Positions 48,250-59,563 of a DNA stretch of 64,000 nucleotides are shown piece by piece; positions within the stretch are counted from its first letter, which is position 1; each line of letters opens with the position of its first letter. The stretch comes from Triplophysa rosa. Its lineage: Eukaryota > Chordata > Actinopteri > Cypriniformes > Nemacheilidae. The position numbers were made by a program, and so were the translations under genes. The stretch covers positions 32,649,592-32,713,591 of the forward strand of contig NC_079891.1 of NCBI RefSeq assembly GCF_024868665.1, read 5' to 3'. The notes below the pieces were generated by a model that saw only the letters and a program-made list of their open reading frames with translations, searched no databases and had not been told where the DNA came from.

Positions 48250-49608
48250 ATGTGGCTCAAACTGGTGACTCTTGTGATTCTGTGTGCCACAGGCAAAACG
48301 GCTGAAAATGTTTCAGAAAGCGGTGCTGAGGAGAAGGAGCTCATCATTGCCAGAGGAAAACTGCTGGTGAGTGCTCAGTACAGTTTCTTTTAATACTGTA
48401 CGGTCAGTGTGAGAGAATTGTATATACTGTACAGCGACATTCATTTTGACACTTTCTGTGTTTTTTCTGCTTTTTACTGGCAGGCTCCCAGCGTTGTTGG
48501 ATGATCCATAAAGAAAATGCCAGAGCTCTATAAATTCCTCATGGAGCGATGGGCATTGTAGTATCCAACATTTCCTTGGATTGCTGTTAAAAAAAATGAG
48601 TCTTATGTTTCATTTTCTGTTTCCTTTTTGTTAACTATTGTATTTTTTAAAGAATATGAAATGAATAATGAATATGATAGAAAATGAAAGGCTGTTTATT
48701 TCTATATTTCTCTAATATCAAGTATAAATTACATAATATATCAAAGAAATTCAAGACGTTGTGTGATAAATAATCCTATTTCTATAAAGTTGCTTTGTTA
48801 AAACAGAATTTTACCAGCACGTTAGAAAAGTTTACAGGCCCAGAGTGCTGTATGTGTGCTGCCATATGTTTAAACATTTCAAAGCCAGAGTCAAAGGTCT
48901 TTTCCGGTTTGTCGCTGTTAACCTTAACCTGCTGCTTAAAGTCACAACCTGGAATACGAGTCAGGAGAGGATAAAACACCACGGCTGATCTTCTACAATG
49001 ACAAAGATGAGGAGGTCAAGGTAAGACAGACTTTATATGCATCATCCCACTGTGTTTTGAAGAAAAATATGGTTATTTGGACTATATGAACACACTTTCT
49101 TCTTGTCATGTAAGTGTCTGTACTAAAATGTAAAAGAAATATCATACACAAGAAAGATGGACTACTTAACAAATTGTCATTTAAGAGTTTCTAAATGACA
49201 TAAATGAACTTGTTTTATATATAGGCCTACATTATTATTGCATAAACATTCATATACTGCATCTGTCAATTTATTGATAAAGAGAATGCATATATTTGTA
49301 TATTATCATTTATATTTACTGTATTATATGTTATATTTATGTAGGAAAATGCCATGGTGACAAAAGAGGAAGAACGGGCTTTTTTATGAAATTAGGCTAT
49401 AAGAGATTGTTTTGATCATGTTAGTCTCTTTAAGGCCTCTTTCACTCATTTTTGCCTTCCTAAGGTTGTGCCTGTGAAAAAGATGAAGGCAGATGAGATC
49501 AGCAGCTTGCTGGATTCTCTTGGTTTCTATAAGAGGTCACAGAAAGGTGAGGAGGTCCCAGAGGACTTCAAACATTTCCCTTTAAAAGCGCCACGGGATG
49601 AACTATGA
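48250..49608 (+). CDS. selenoe: selenoprotein E (Fep15), fish-specific Sep15/SelM-family selenoprotein
   Basis: Thioredoxin-like ER protein of the Sep15/SelM family. Exons: 48250-48366, 48484-48557, 48942-49020, 49465-49608 (414 bp, 137 aa counting Sec, phases agree). Exon 1 begins MWLKLVTLVILCATG, a signal peptide. Exon 2 reads APSVVG, then in-frame TGA (48502-48504, residue 46), then SIKKMPELYKFLMERWA. Exon 3 gives FHNLEYESGEDKTPRLIFYN, matching the SelM pattern of HNL then a hydrophobic strand. Exon 4 gives KMKADEISSLLDSLGFYKRS and ends in RDEL, an ER-retrieval signal. No Cys precedes Sec at the -3 or -2 position, the feature that separates Fep15 from Sep15 and SelM. The 3' UTR holds a SECIS hairpin. 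Without recoding the protein would stop at 45 aa. Intron 2's donor (GTAGTA) is weak but fixes the frame. Exact function is unknown in the literature I know. Confidence 0.9.
48502..48504 (+). other. selenocysteine (UGA) codon
   Basis: TGA in frame within exon 2 of selenoe, between GTTGTTGGA and TCCATAAAG. Conserved-family sequence continues in frame on both sides and over two more introns, and a SECIS lies downstream, so this is a recoded Sec codon and not a nonsense mutation. Confidence 0.9.
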
Positions 49609-49646
49609 CACCTGCTGGTTGAAGCTGGTATTGCATCCTGCTACAC

Positions 49647-49694
49647 ATGACGTCCAGGATCTCAAGACTTCACACAGTCAGACTCTGGACTGAC
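49647..49694 (+). promoter_or_regulatory. SECIS element of selenoe
   Basis: 39 bp after the stop. The 5' core is ATGAC (49647-49651) and the 3' core TGAC (49691-49694), able to form the tandem G.A quartet. Above it GTCCAGG-A-TCT (52-62 of 496xx) pairs with AGA-C-TCTGGAC (ending 49690): eleven positions with one A.C mismatch and one G.T wobble. An AA pair (49664-49665) opens the apical loop. This is the canonical eukaryotic SECIS plan; it would recruit SBP2 and the Sec elongation factor. Confidence 0.88.
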
Positions 49695-49768
49695 ACACAG
49701 ATGGCAGTTTGTTCTACCACTCGTTTTACTACTACTTGTTTTAATCTCACAGTGTATGGATTTTACAA

Positions 49769-49774
49769 TAAACT
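49769..49774 (+). terminator. poly(A) signal AATAAA of selenoe
   Basis: AATAAA 161 bp after the stop and 75 bp past the SECIS, at a normal distance for the end of a short selenoprotein mRNA. It leaves about 285 bp to the tmem17 start codon. Confidence 0.7.
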
Positions 49775-50058
49775 TTAATATAAAATCTTTTTCTCTTTGT
49801 TATGCTAATTTACAAAAAACGACCACACATGGCCATTACAGAAAATTTACAATTAAAGTAAGAATAACTGTGGTAAGAACAGTAATTTGGTAACTATAGT
49901 AAGCATGGTACATTTCTGTAAGAGTGACGTCTATAATCCTGCTGTCAGACTCCATCTGTTTAGACGGATTTAATCTGGTGAGCTCTTGGGTGGCTCTAAT
50001 TAATCTAACAACACACAATCCAAATGGGAGATGTACGCATGTCTGGATGGTGTTGATC

Positions 50059-53000
50059 ATGCCTGTGTTTTACACACCTATACCTCAGAATCTGAGAGTG
50101 GGTTTGGCTAATGTCAGCGGCTCAGTGTTTTTAAATAACAGGACGAGAGACAGTGAAGACCTCAGGGACTTTTATCAAGATAATGAAGGTGAGACGTGCA
50201 GTCTAGATTATATATCGTAGGTTACAAAATGTGTTGCTTTTTCATAAATCGCAAGTGGATATAAAAAGATAATGTAAATAAAGCACTAGGTGAGCACTAC
50301 TGCTGTTAAGCATTTTACATGAATTGAATATAAAATAAGCTTTCATAGTCTTGAAATGTTTTTAAAGTCAATGAAAATGTTAGTAGTAATCTAATATATT
50401 TAATAGCGCCATAAGAAAATGTATCACTGTACAAAATCACTTTTAATAATCTGACTTCTATTTGACTAATGACTTGAAAACCCCAAAATTTGATTTAAAT
50501 AACAATTTAAGTCAGCTTTTAAACTAAAGTTTTCAGTTTTTTCAGTGATGGAATTTCTTATGGAGCTATTATATATATTATATAACATTTTTTTTAAGTG
50601 ATCACAAACGTAATATCTCAAATAGAGACAGAAGTCACATTTTTTCTTAACATTTATCTTGAACTGTGCTTGTTTAGTCAGAGATTTTGATATAAATTTA
50701 TACAAATATTTTTAAATATTTCTCATCAAAATCTTCCAAGACCGAATGATCTGAGCTGTGATATTCAAATGATAATAAACTTTTCTCTAAAATGAAAGAC
50801 AATCTTACTAAAGCATCTGGGACTATAAAAACATAGCCACTAATAAAATTGTTCTTTGATTTTTGCCTCTATTGCTTTACAGTAATGTGACACTATTTAT
50901 GGAAGTTTAAAATATTCTCATAAGACACTGATTATGAAGATTATGTTATTCGGTTTACCCCAGGTGTTGAAAGACATCTATAATGGACAATTTAAAAAGC
51001 AATTACATTTGATTAAACATCATTACTGAGTGAATATGGTGTTAAGTGATCTTATCAAACCTGTCGATCTTTCATGATGACTCACCTGATGTTTCTGTGT
51101 TCATCAGCGTGTACTGAGGTCTCCTCTCAACTTCCACTGCAGATGCTGCTCTATTTCAACAGCTTCTTCTTTCCTTTCTGGTGGATTTCTGAGGTTGTTA
51201 TGCTAAACGTGAAGGTGTGTCAGGTCCTCTATAAACAAATCATTTTATGTCATTCAAACTCATATATAAACCAAATGTCAGAACAGCTGTATCAAGATAC
51301 ATTTAAAATGCTTGTTGTGCTACAACAAATAGTTATACATAATGTATCAATTTAAATAATGTATCATTTGTGTTTCATCATGCTTTACATTACAATGTAA
51401 CATTTACACTTTGTTACATTTTGCTTTACATTACAGAAATTAGAATGCTGTCAAAAACAAACAAAAAAATCCAAGTGGTCCCAAAAGTATAGGTTTAATT
51501 TTCCTTTAAATTTGGAGGGTGAGATTAAATTTGATCATTTTAATGAAAACACATGTCACAAGCCAACTGAGGTTAATAGCAAATGAGAAGCTTTGAACTA
51601 TCTGAAAATGCTTTCAAATAAGGTCATTTATTATTTTGTCCCTCTGTGTTTTGGAAATTGTCAGGCGCAAGGTTATTTTAGTTCACTAAAATTAAAACTT
51701 TGAAAACGCTCCTGTTCATTAAAATCAAATCAAATATTGACCTAAAAATTATTGGAAAAACTTAAACTAAATGAAAAATTGAAATGTTGCCTAAAACATA
51801 AGTTTAAAGCACTCAAATTATTATAATAAACAAAATAAATAAACTAAAATAAAACTAAAATAAAAATGAATTAATCTTATAGCAACATAAAAAATAAACA
51901 AATTAATCATAAAATGACAAAAGCGTATACAAAAATTGCAAAAACTTTAACTAAAATTAACATGAAAACGAAAAATCTAAAAATGAAAGCTAATTGAAAA
52001 TATTAATAAAACTAAATAAAACTAAAATCAAAACTATAATAACCCAGGTGCAGTGACTTGGCTGTAAATTATTATTACAATAAATGTATGAACATCAAAT
52101 CCATTATTGCATCCGCTGCCAGGCCATTAGCAGAGAGTGTTCAACACTAAAATCACTCTTGCATCCGTGATAATGACCTGTCGCTTCCAGCTCGAGTGAT
52201 TCTATAGAGTGATTCATTAGCTTTCCTGTGGCTCAGTGGTTAGAGCACGGCGCTAACAATGCCACAGTCATGTGTTCGATCCCAGGGGATTGCATATAGT
52301 CAGAAACAAATGTATAGTACAATGCAATGTAAGTTGCTTTGGATAAAAGTGTCTGCCAAATGCATAAATGTAAATGTATAGAGAGTATGCATGTCTTGTC
52401 ACTTTACCATGTGAGCACGCCAGAGCGCGCCCCTGTGGGTGGCAAAATGACTGCTTACAATATCAGGAAACGCAATTCCGCGCACTTGATTCCTTTGTAA
52501 GTCATAGGGAAGTCGTAGGGATCACCGTCGAGTCCAGCTGCTTGTCATTTCTGCAAATAATTGCGTGTTTGAGAGCCGGTTTCTTTGTTTCTCCTATTCT
52601 CCTCAGCCATTTTGCTGGGTGTTTTGCCACCCAGGCAGGGGCGGACTGGCCATCTGGCGTTCTGGAAGTTTTCCCGGTGGGCCGCTAACGTATGGGGCCA
52701 CACGCTTGGGCCGCTCAGACTGACGTATTATAAATGCGAATGCACGCACTGCGAATGCAGAAGACACGTATGCATGCCACATACCCCCCCGGTCGACAGA
52801 ACCGACCATGCACCCCTAACCCCCCACCCCCCGTCGACAGAAATGATGGAGGGGCGATGTGGGCCAAAAAAGCCAGGGCCGATTTTTCTTCCCAGTCCAG
52901 CCCTGCACCCAGGGGACACGTCCGACATGTTCACGTGGGAAAGGGACATCAATGCATACCCTCTATTATTGTATATATCCCATTTTTTTATATATTTATG

Positions 53001-53965
53001 TAAGAAACTGCTAATGGATGGGTAGCAAAGCATCTTGAGGGGGCAACCATGATGACATAAGATATTTTTATTAAAATATACCTGTAAGAGAGCAAGGTTG
53101 TTGCAATCACAGTTATTCAAGATGCTAGCATTAGCATTTCTAATTTCAAGAAAGAAGACTTCACACTATAATTCACTGAACACCTCTCTCAATTATATTA
53201 TATATATCTCAGAAATATTTTCAGGGTCATACTAACTTTTTTCTTACCTCCTCTTTAGTTTTCTTTACTGCCCGTGTATTACCAGTGTTTGCTGGTGACA
53301 GGACTGGTGCTGATTAGCATATTTGAAGTGTTGCGTGTGTATCTGGGTTACGTCGGGAACCTCAAAGAGAAGGTAAATACTGAAGAAACTTTATAAAAAA
53401 ATTCATTAGAACAGCCGGCATTGGCCTCATAGCATCTCTAATGCTTGTGTGAGAGAAACTAATACAGAAAAAAATAAAACAAATGGGAAAGGAATCAAAA
53501 GTTCATTTATATTTAAAGGGTCACAAATGTTTAAATCAAACATATTTATATACATCAAAACTAGTTTCTAAAAGATTATATATAGCCTTTATGGCTTATA
53601 ACAGTAGTATTTTATGCATAACATTTACCTTTCTTTCTCTTGAGGTTCCAGAGTTAGCTGGATTCTGGCTGCTGTCCTTCCTCTTCCAGCTGCCAATCCT
53701 CCTCTTCTTCATGACGGATCCAGACATCATCATCCTGCCTCTGGAGCGAGCCGTTCACTCTCTCTACCTGGCCTTCCTGCTGGCCGAGATCCTGGCATCC
53801 TTTCTCGCCCTGCGTGTCATGACTCGTAAACTCGCCCTGCAGTTTCACATGAGGCAGTTTGGTCCCGTACAGAGTCTTCATACAGTAGATGCCCTGCCTA
53901 TGCTTGGACTCTCATGTGGGACCAGGAGTGTGTTGCCTGTGATGGACATCCCTCAGCCCCAGTGA
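50059..53965 (+). CDS. tmem17: transmembrane protein 17 family (ciliary transition zone)
   Basis: Four-helix membrane protein; TMEM17 is part of the MKS/B9 complex at the ciliary transition zone and controls which membrane proteins enter cilia. Exons: 50059-50188, 51108-51214, 53259-53372, 53645-53965 (672 bp, 223 aa, phases agree). Family strings: LPLQMLLYFNSFFFPFWW (helix 1), VYLGYVGNLKEKVPELAGFW across the exon 3/4 junction, and ALQFHMRQFG near the C-terminus. Predicted helices: about LLYFNSFFFPFWWISEVVML, CLLVTGLVLISIFEVLRVYL, GFWLLSFLFQLPILLFFM, LYLAFLLAEILASFLALRVM. The N-terminus has NVSGSVFLNNRTRD as in mammalian TMEM17 (possible N-glycosylation sites). The start at 50059 aligns with the mammalian one; an in-frame ATG at 49924 would add an unconserved leader. 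Fish have more than one TMEM17 copy; which one this is cannot be decided here. Confidence 0.9.
51640..52060. repeat. A-rich low-complexity stretch in tmem17 intron 2
   Basis: Long run of CTAAAATAAAACTAAAATAA-like units and AAAATTAAAACTTTG, a simple A/T-rich repeat without coding potential. It begins with GGTTATTTTAGTTCACTAAA and ends with AAACTATAATAACC, which are inverted relatives, so it may be an expanded short element. Confidence 0.5.
52222..52378 (+). repeat. tRNA-derived SINE, copy 3, in tmem17 intron 2
   Basis: Head TTCCTGTGGCTCAGTGGTTA (A box) with GTGTTCGATCCCAGG (B box); tail GCTTTGGATAAAAGTGTCTG then CCAAATGCATAAATGTAAAT. Most complete plus-strand copy of the family. Confidence 0.85.
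52636..52905. mobile_element. hAT-type MITE with CAGGGGCGGACTGG ends
   Basis: Left CAGGGGCGGACTGGCCATCT, right TTCCCAGTCCAGCCCTG; flanked by exact CACCCAGG (52628-52635, 52906-52913). GC-rich interior with CCCCCC tracts. The open frames over 52585-53025 are products of this element. Confidence 0.88.
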
Positions 53966-56900
53966 GATCTGGCATATTATGGAGATTGGTGTATCCTGGT
54001 GGTTAAAAATCGAGGCTTGTAAGTTAACCAAACAGCTGTTGGTTCCTTTTGTGACCTTAAAGTACAAGGTAGGAGACATTGGGGCAATTGGTAACGTTGA
54101 TCTTCATGTTCTTAGATCAACATTATTGCTGGTCCTACCTTTGGATTAACCAATCTGATTGTAGGATTTGGTTTTGGGTCAATGTTAGGTTTAAGACTGG
54201 GTCAGGGGCTTCTGATTTTAGGGATAAGATGTGGCTAGAATTGAGGTTATGAATATTAAGTAAGCTTGAAGTATAAGAAGAACTGACAGCAAAGTTCATA
54301 TGGAACAAACAAATTATACAGATTTTGCCAAAATATCTCGACCATGTCGTTACATGGGTACTCTGAATTTTGTTTATTTTGCAGAAAAGCTATCAAATAT
54401 GTCATGCATGTGTGACAACATGCCCCGGTCTTCCTTCAATCAACAAAACAATAAATATTATACTATTTCTTATATTATAGTATAGTATATTGTATTATAT
54501 TCTGTATAGAAACAAATAAGGATTTCATGAAAAAAATGGTGGCAAAGAAAAAATCCACTACTTTTTCTTATGTGGCATATAATATGGTATAACTAGAAAT
54601 ATATATAACTAGGCTTGTTTATTATTCAAAATGACCAAAACACTAATAAACATTTTGATTTGTAATTATTTAGTTTACTGTAATGCTCACTTTGTCTTAT
54701 TTTAAGTTATCTAGAGCCCCTGGCATTCTGAGAAGCGAAGCATGTAAAACAGTGTAATTCGTCTTTTAACCACATGGTGTCGCTCTGAGACTCTCGTCAG
54801 ATCTCAAATGAGCACAGCCGGAATGAGTCATCAGGAGGCTGAACTCCCGTGCTGAGGATACACACATTATACCATAAGCATCTCTCTCCTGTGAAATATG
54901 ACAGAATTGCATCCAAACTCCAATTATTTGTATGATACACGTGACGTTTTCCAACTAACCTATAACATACACAATGCATGAATAATATGTTCTCAATGGT
55001 GCATGGTTGTATCTTTTCCATACAACAAAGCTTGTGTTGCATTTTAATACTTCAGCTGATTATGAATGCATTAAGAGATCTTTACGACATGTTGCCAAAA
55101 TTCAGTATTCATTCATACAGATCGTTAGTCTTGTGTTTGTTTTTGACGATTTGTGCCACACACAAACATCTGTTCCCATCTTAAATAGCTCTGGAGATCT
55201 GAGGGCTTCGCGAGAAGATAAAAGGAACTCGTACACCGTGTTGACTCCCGCTTTACATCTGAGCAGTAATTTGGCAGTTCCCAGAGAGATGGAGGGAAAG
55301 AGAGAAGGAAATATTTCCTCTCTTCTCAGTCTCTCCGTCACTGTAATAGTTTGCAGTGACAGATTACACTATGCAGCAATTAACGCAGAACATAATTCAT
55401 TATACAAGACAAAACTTCTCAACTGTCTCATGACACGAATCAAGTATGATCCAGTTGCCCATATACAAAGTATGAAAATTATGAATTCAGAATCATGAAA
55501 CACTCGCAGCATGCTGCTGACCTGACCTCAGATTTGGTGTGGGAGTTAATAGTGTGTGAGGAGACACTTACCCCACGAGACAAGGCACGAAATTGGGTTC
55601 ATGAGAACGAGATTTTTACTTGAATAAATCCTCAATTTTGAAATATATCACAAAACGGTCTTTAATTCAACTGAAAATCATTAGATAAAAAATGTATGCT
55701 GCACATTAAGATCAGCTTGTTGGCTAATAAATGTCATTCATGCCTACAGTATATTTGAATAAATTAGGCTATAATATGATTCAAATGTGGCAGGGGCATC
55801 TTCAACAGATCACCTTGACGAGAAATCTTGTCACGTTTAAATCTCGTGAGATCTTGCGGCACGAGATCTTAGGCTTGTTTGAAAAGAAGACGAGAGTAGG
55901 CGTCTGCAGTGAGGGGAGGAGTGAAGAGCGCAGGCAAGACGGACACTTCCCAAATCGCGCTGTCGAGTCGACTGGAAACGTCAGCAATGGAATAGATCGC
56001 GTTCACGTTTTTTATCGCATTTTTCTTGGGCCAACTGAGTTTAAAAGTGAGAAATGTTCTAAATCGTATATTAGACAAAGTCTCAACCATGTCAAGGCTG
56101 TCCGAAAGAATTTAGACATGTTCTTTGACAAACGAATGCTTAAACTTAGAACCTCCGATTTCAAGTTTCCAGTTTCCCCCCCCAAAAAAATATATACATT
56201 TCAAAATTGTATGTGATATTTAGGCCTATCCTTCTGGGGAGTTCCTATATTGTGTAAATTCTGTAACTCATTTCCAGAAAACACAGACCCTATTTTTTCA
56301 GAGCATATTTTTCTTTAATTCCTGGACAAAGTGCAATAATTGTGGTTAAATGAGTAAAATGTTGCGAATTTAACATGTCGTTTATAAAAAATGTAATATG
56401 GAAACTGTGAAAAAGGAGGTCAAACTTTTTTTATATTAATAACTTACTTTTGTTAGCTAAGAATTTAAATTCCAAATGTATTTTTTTAATTGTTTGTAGT
56501 ATTTAATTTGGGACAATATTTAAAAATGCTGAAAAGCAAATAATAAAAAGCTGGAATTTTGTTAGACTTATTCGACAATATAAATTATATTTCTTGTTTT
56601 GAATTTATAAATATGAATGGATTGAACATTTTGATTTTTTTTCTTTCTTTTTTGTCTTTGTTGTTTGGTTTGTATTATCTTTTATTATTTTTTCTCGTCT
56701 GTTTTTCAATGTAAACTGTATACCATCTTGTTTTGTAATGTTTTTGTTATACTTTAATAAAAAAGCGCTTTTTATCGCAGATGAAATCTATGCAATTGAG
56801 TTGCCACTGCTTTTACATCAAGGTGGTTATGAGGACTATATATTTCACGTGTGTTTTTTCCACATATAAATCTCAAAACCTATAGGCCTACACTTCAGTT

Positions 56901-58002
56901 AATGGACTTATTAATGGAACACTTAAGAAAAAAGATATCAGCTGACATTCTCGCCCAATGAGCATTTAAGCTGTGTCGTCAGCAAGTTGTTTCCCATCGT
57001 GCTTTTCATCAGCGCAGTTGGTGGAGAGCAACTGCGCCCGACTGAAGAATCCGATACAGCCGCCTGGCCGTCGCGAGAGTTTTTTGACGTCAGCATGACA
57101 TCAGAGCAAGGCGGACGTAACTCGGACACATTTCTTACCGGCATGCATATCGCGCTGATCACCGGTGATCGGTTCTCAGAATTTGGCCATCTCAAACGAG
57201 CCTCTTGTCACATCCCTGGGAGAATCAATCGAGGAATTAAAACGTTATTCAAAATAGTAAAGCTTACATAATTGCCACTTCAATTACATTATTGAATCAA
57301 TAGGAAATCTATGGTTTACCGCTAAATAAAATGGGAAAAACTGTTAAAAGACACTTACATTTGCAGCAATTTGCAGCTTTGTTTTCTAGCATATCAACCA
57401 CTTGTTTATAATCACTGGAACATCATAATTATCAGTGCTTGCATTTTTAAGTAGTCCAGGGGCTTTATTTATAAAAACTTGTGTACGCACAGATTTGATC
57501 GTGAAATCCACGGCAACGTTCATATTTATAAAAACGGGTTTTGACATTTTGTGAAACCTGTGCAACTAAGCATGCGGCTATCTGCATTTTTCTAAGGGAT
57601 GAGCATACTTTATGCAAAATGGATTGTTTGTGAAGGCTTTCTGGGGTTTTGTGAATTTTCTCAAAATGTTCCATCATTTTACAAATATAGCGTACATTTA
57701 AATGAATACGAAACATCAGAGTTTGCAAAACAACATGCTTTAAAATTTTCTGAATAACACTGTGACTGGTATTGGGACAAAACTCATTCTTCTTTGTTTA
57801 TGTTCCAGAACTATGAATGTGAAGAGGCTGAATTTGGGATTGTACAGTACAGACAACAACAACAAGTATCTACATCATTTGGGCAGAAGTCTGAAATCAA
57901 TTGTTGATCCTGGAGACGAACCAGATGGCACTTGCATGTGTGTAAATTCGAAACCTACGCAGTGTCACCATTGGATGTGGGATTTTGGACTCATTTATGC
58001 CC
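53966..58002. other. intergenic DNA between tmem17 and the NXPE gene
   Basis: The two genes converge. No exon recognised. 55575-55875 has repeated CACGAGAC / TCTCGTGAGATC motifs, probably a decayed repeat with an accompanying chance frame (55731-56216). 56990-57200 is CpG-richer than its surroundings, with an open frame on both strands but no domain. 57810-57960 looks mildly exon-like after a TTCCAG site, unrecognised. Confidence 0.4.
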
Positions 58003-58006
58003 TTAA

Positions 58007-59013
58007 AGCGTCAACGAGTAACTTTTTGACCTTAAAATAATGTCTCTAAAATTATTTTAGTGGTAGGACAACTTTTAACTGGACGAATTTTACTGCCGTT
58101 ACTACCTAAGCAGCCTCCTATCGGCTGAAATTGCACTTGTAAATTTGATGTTCGGGCCGGTACAAGCCCCGCCTATCCCCTGCTTTACGGCATACGTCAC
58201 GTTTTACTTGTAGCCTGGGAGAAGTTTGCCAACAGCAGAGCTAACAGTAAGACGAAACTATCCAAAACATCACCATGGCAGAGCCAGCCAAAAAACCAAA
58301 GATGGTTTTGTCGGAGGAAGCAAAGAAAAGAAAGCGAGAGAGTGATCGGACACGAGGCCGGTCACGAATCAATATCGGACGGGTTTACACTCGGTGGCGT
58401 GAGCTGCAATAGGCAACGGGTTGCAAAACGTATGCAGACCTAGCGGTCCGGCTCCTGGATTTTTAAGTGTTATTTGTACATTTTTTGTTACTGTCCTGTA
58501 CTTTTGAACGTATTTGTTATTAGTCTGTGTCATTGGCGCAACACCGGTTCGCACTTTATAAGCGTAAGATAGCTGAGAGATAATATATGGTTGCCGGTGT
58601 CGATAGCTAGCATGTTGTCGTGTCTCGTGTTTTGTGGACAATATTTCATTATATTATACAAATGACACCCTTTGCAAACAATGCTAAGTTACATACACGA
58701 GATCAACTATGCAAGCAAAAACAACTAGGCTTACTTACCGTTCTTTGTTGACATTACAGTTTATAATTATGGAGAAACGATACATAAATCTTTGTACTGA
58801 TATACTAAGAACATATGGTAACACGGACTACTTTACCTGATCGGTGGACTTAGTTTGAACGACGTATCTGGGTCCGTCGGCTTAGCAAACAAATTCACTT
58901 GTATTGAGCTGCCAGCGGGAAACTTTTGCGACAGTTTTTACGACACTGCATACAGACAATTCCGCTAAACAACCCCGTGGGGCAACAGTAAGCAAAAGTT
59001 ACTCGTTGCCGCT
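58007..59013 (+). mobile_element. 1-kb TTAA-flanked element with a short basic ORF
   Basis: Left AGCGTCAACGAGTAACTTTT, right AAAAGTTACTCGTTGCCGCT, flanked by TTAA (58003-58006, 59014-59017), the target site of piggyBac and Kolobok elements. A single open frame 58275-58412 starts in a good Kozak context (CACCATGG) and encodes 45 aa rich in Lys/Arg (MAEPAKKPKMVLSEEAKKRK..., then RSRINIG and TRWREL). This looks like the start of a longer transposon-borne DNA-binding protein; the rest is missing. No transposase. Confidence 0.65.
58275..58412 (+). pseudogene. short basic ORF of the TTAA-flanked element
   Basis: 45 codons, ending in TAG after TRWRELQ. The SEEAKKRKRESDRTRGRSR run is strongly basic and nuclear-signal-like. 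I recall similar N-termini in repeat-encoded fish proteins but cannot name the family. Likely a 5' fragment of a spliced or truncated transposon gene. Confidence 0.4.
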
Positions 59014-59563
59014 TTAATCTTAACAATCGGAAAGACCTCAAGTACACGTTTGAAGCATTTTAGAAAATCGTGGCACTGGATAAAACTATATAGGCTAACT
59101 ACATAATTATAATAAATACAAATTTATAAATTAATTTTCAAATACTGTATAAAATTACTCAAATGTGATGCATTTGAATGAAATAGCTTTTATGTAAGAA
59201 TACCCTATATCCTGTTTCTTATGTATTTGAAACAAATTAGATTTATTGATACAATTACATAAATCTCATTATTACTTTAACTTGTTTATTACTCATTTAT
59301 ATATAACATAGACATAAAATGTAAAATGCACCTTATGTGTTGCGTACAATGTATACCTGTTACACCACTAAGGTGCAGCGAACGTAATGTCCAACTCAGG
59401 ACACATGGCCAGGCACTGGTAAGGACCCAACCTCACATCACATTGGGACAAATTACTTATTTTTCTGACATGACTGCTTAAGCATGTTGTGATATTTCAA
59501 GAACTTATAGTTATTTCAAGAACTAATGGTGTATCATCAGGTTTTAGCTTCACGTTGAGAATT

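Noticed and set aside
48250..48504. selenoe as a pseudogene or 45-aa peptide ended by TGA
   Set aside because: Conserved frame continues past the TGA through two more introns to RDEL, and a SECIS follows.
49924..50058. Upstream ATG of tmem17 (adds 45 residues)
   Set aside because: The added leader is hydrophobic and unlike TMEM17; the later ATG aligns with the mammalian N-terminus.
52585..53025. Overlapping open frames of 89-146 aa on both strands
   Set aside because: They fall over the GC-rich hAT-type MITE at 52636-52905 in tmem17 intron 2.
55731..56216. 161-aa open frame near TMEM17
   Set aside because: No domain recognised; its 5' half overlaps repeated TCTCGTGAGATC-type motifs. Not supported as a gene.
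57780..58000. Possible exon after a TTCCAG acceptor-like site
   Set aside because: The translation is unrecognised, there is no convincing donor, and it abuts the TTAA element at 58007.
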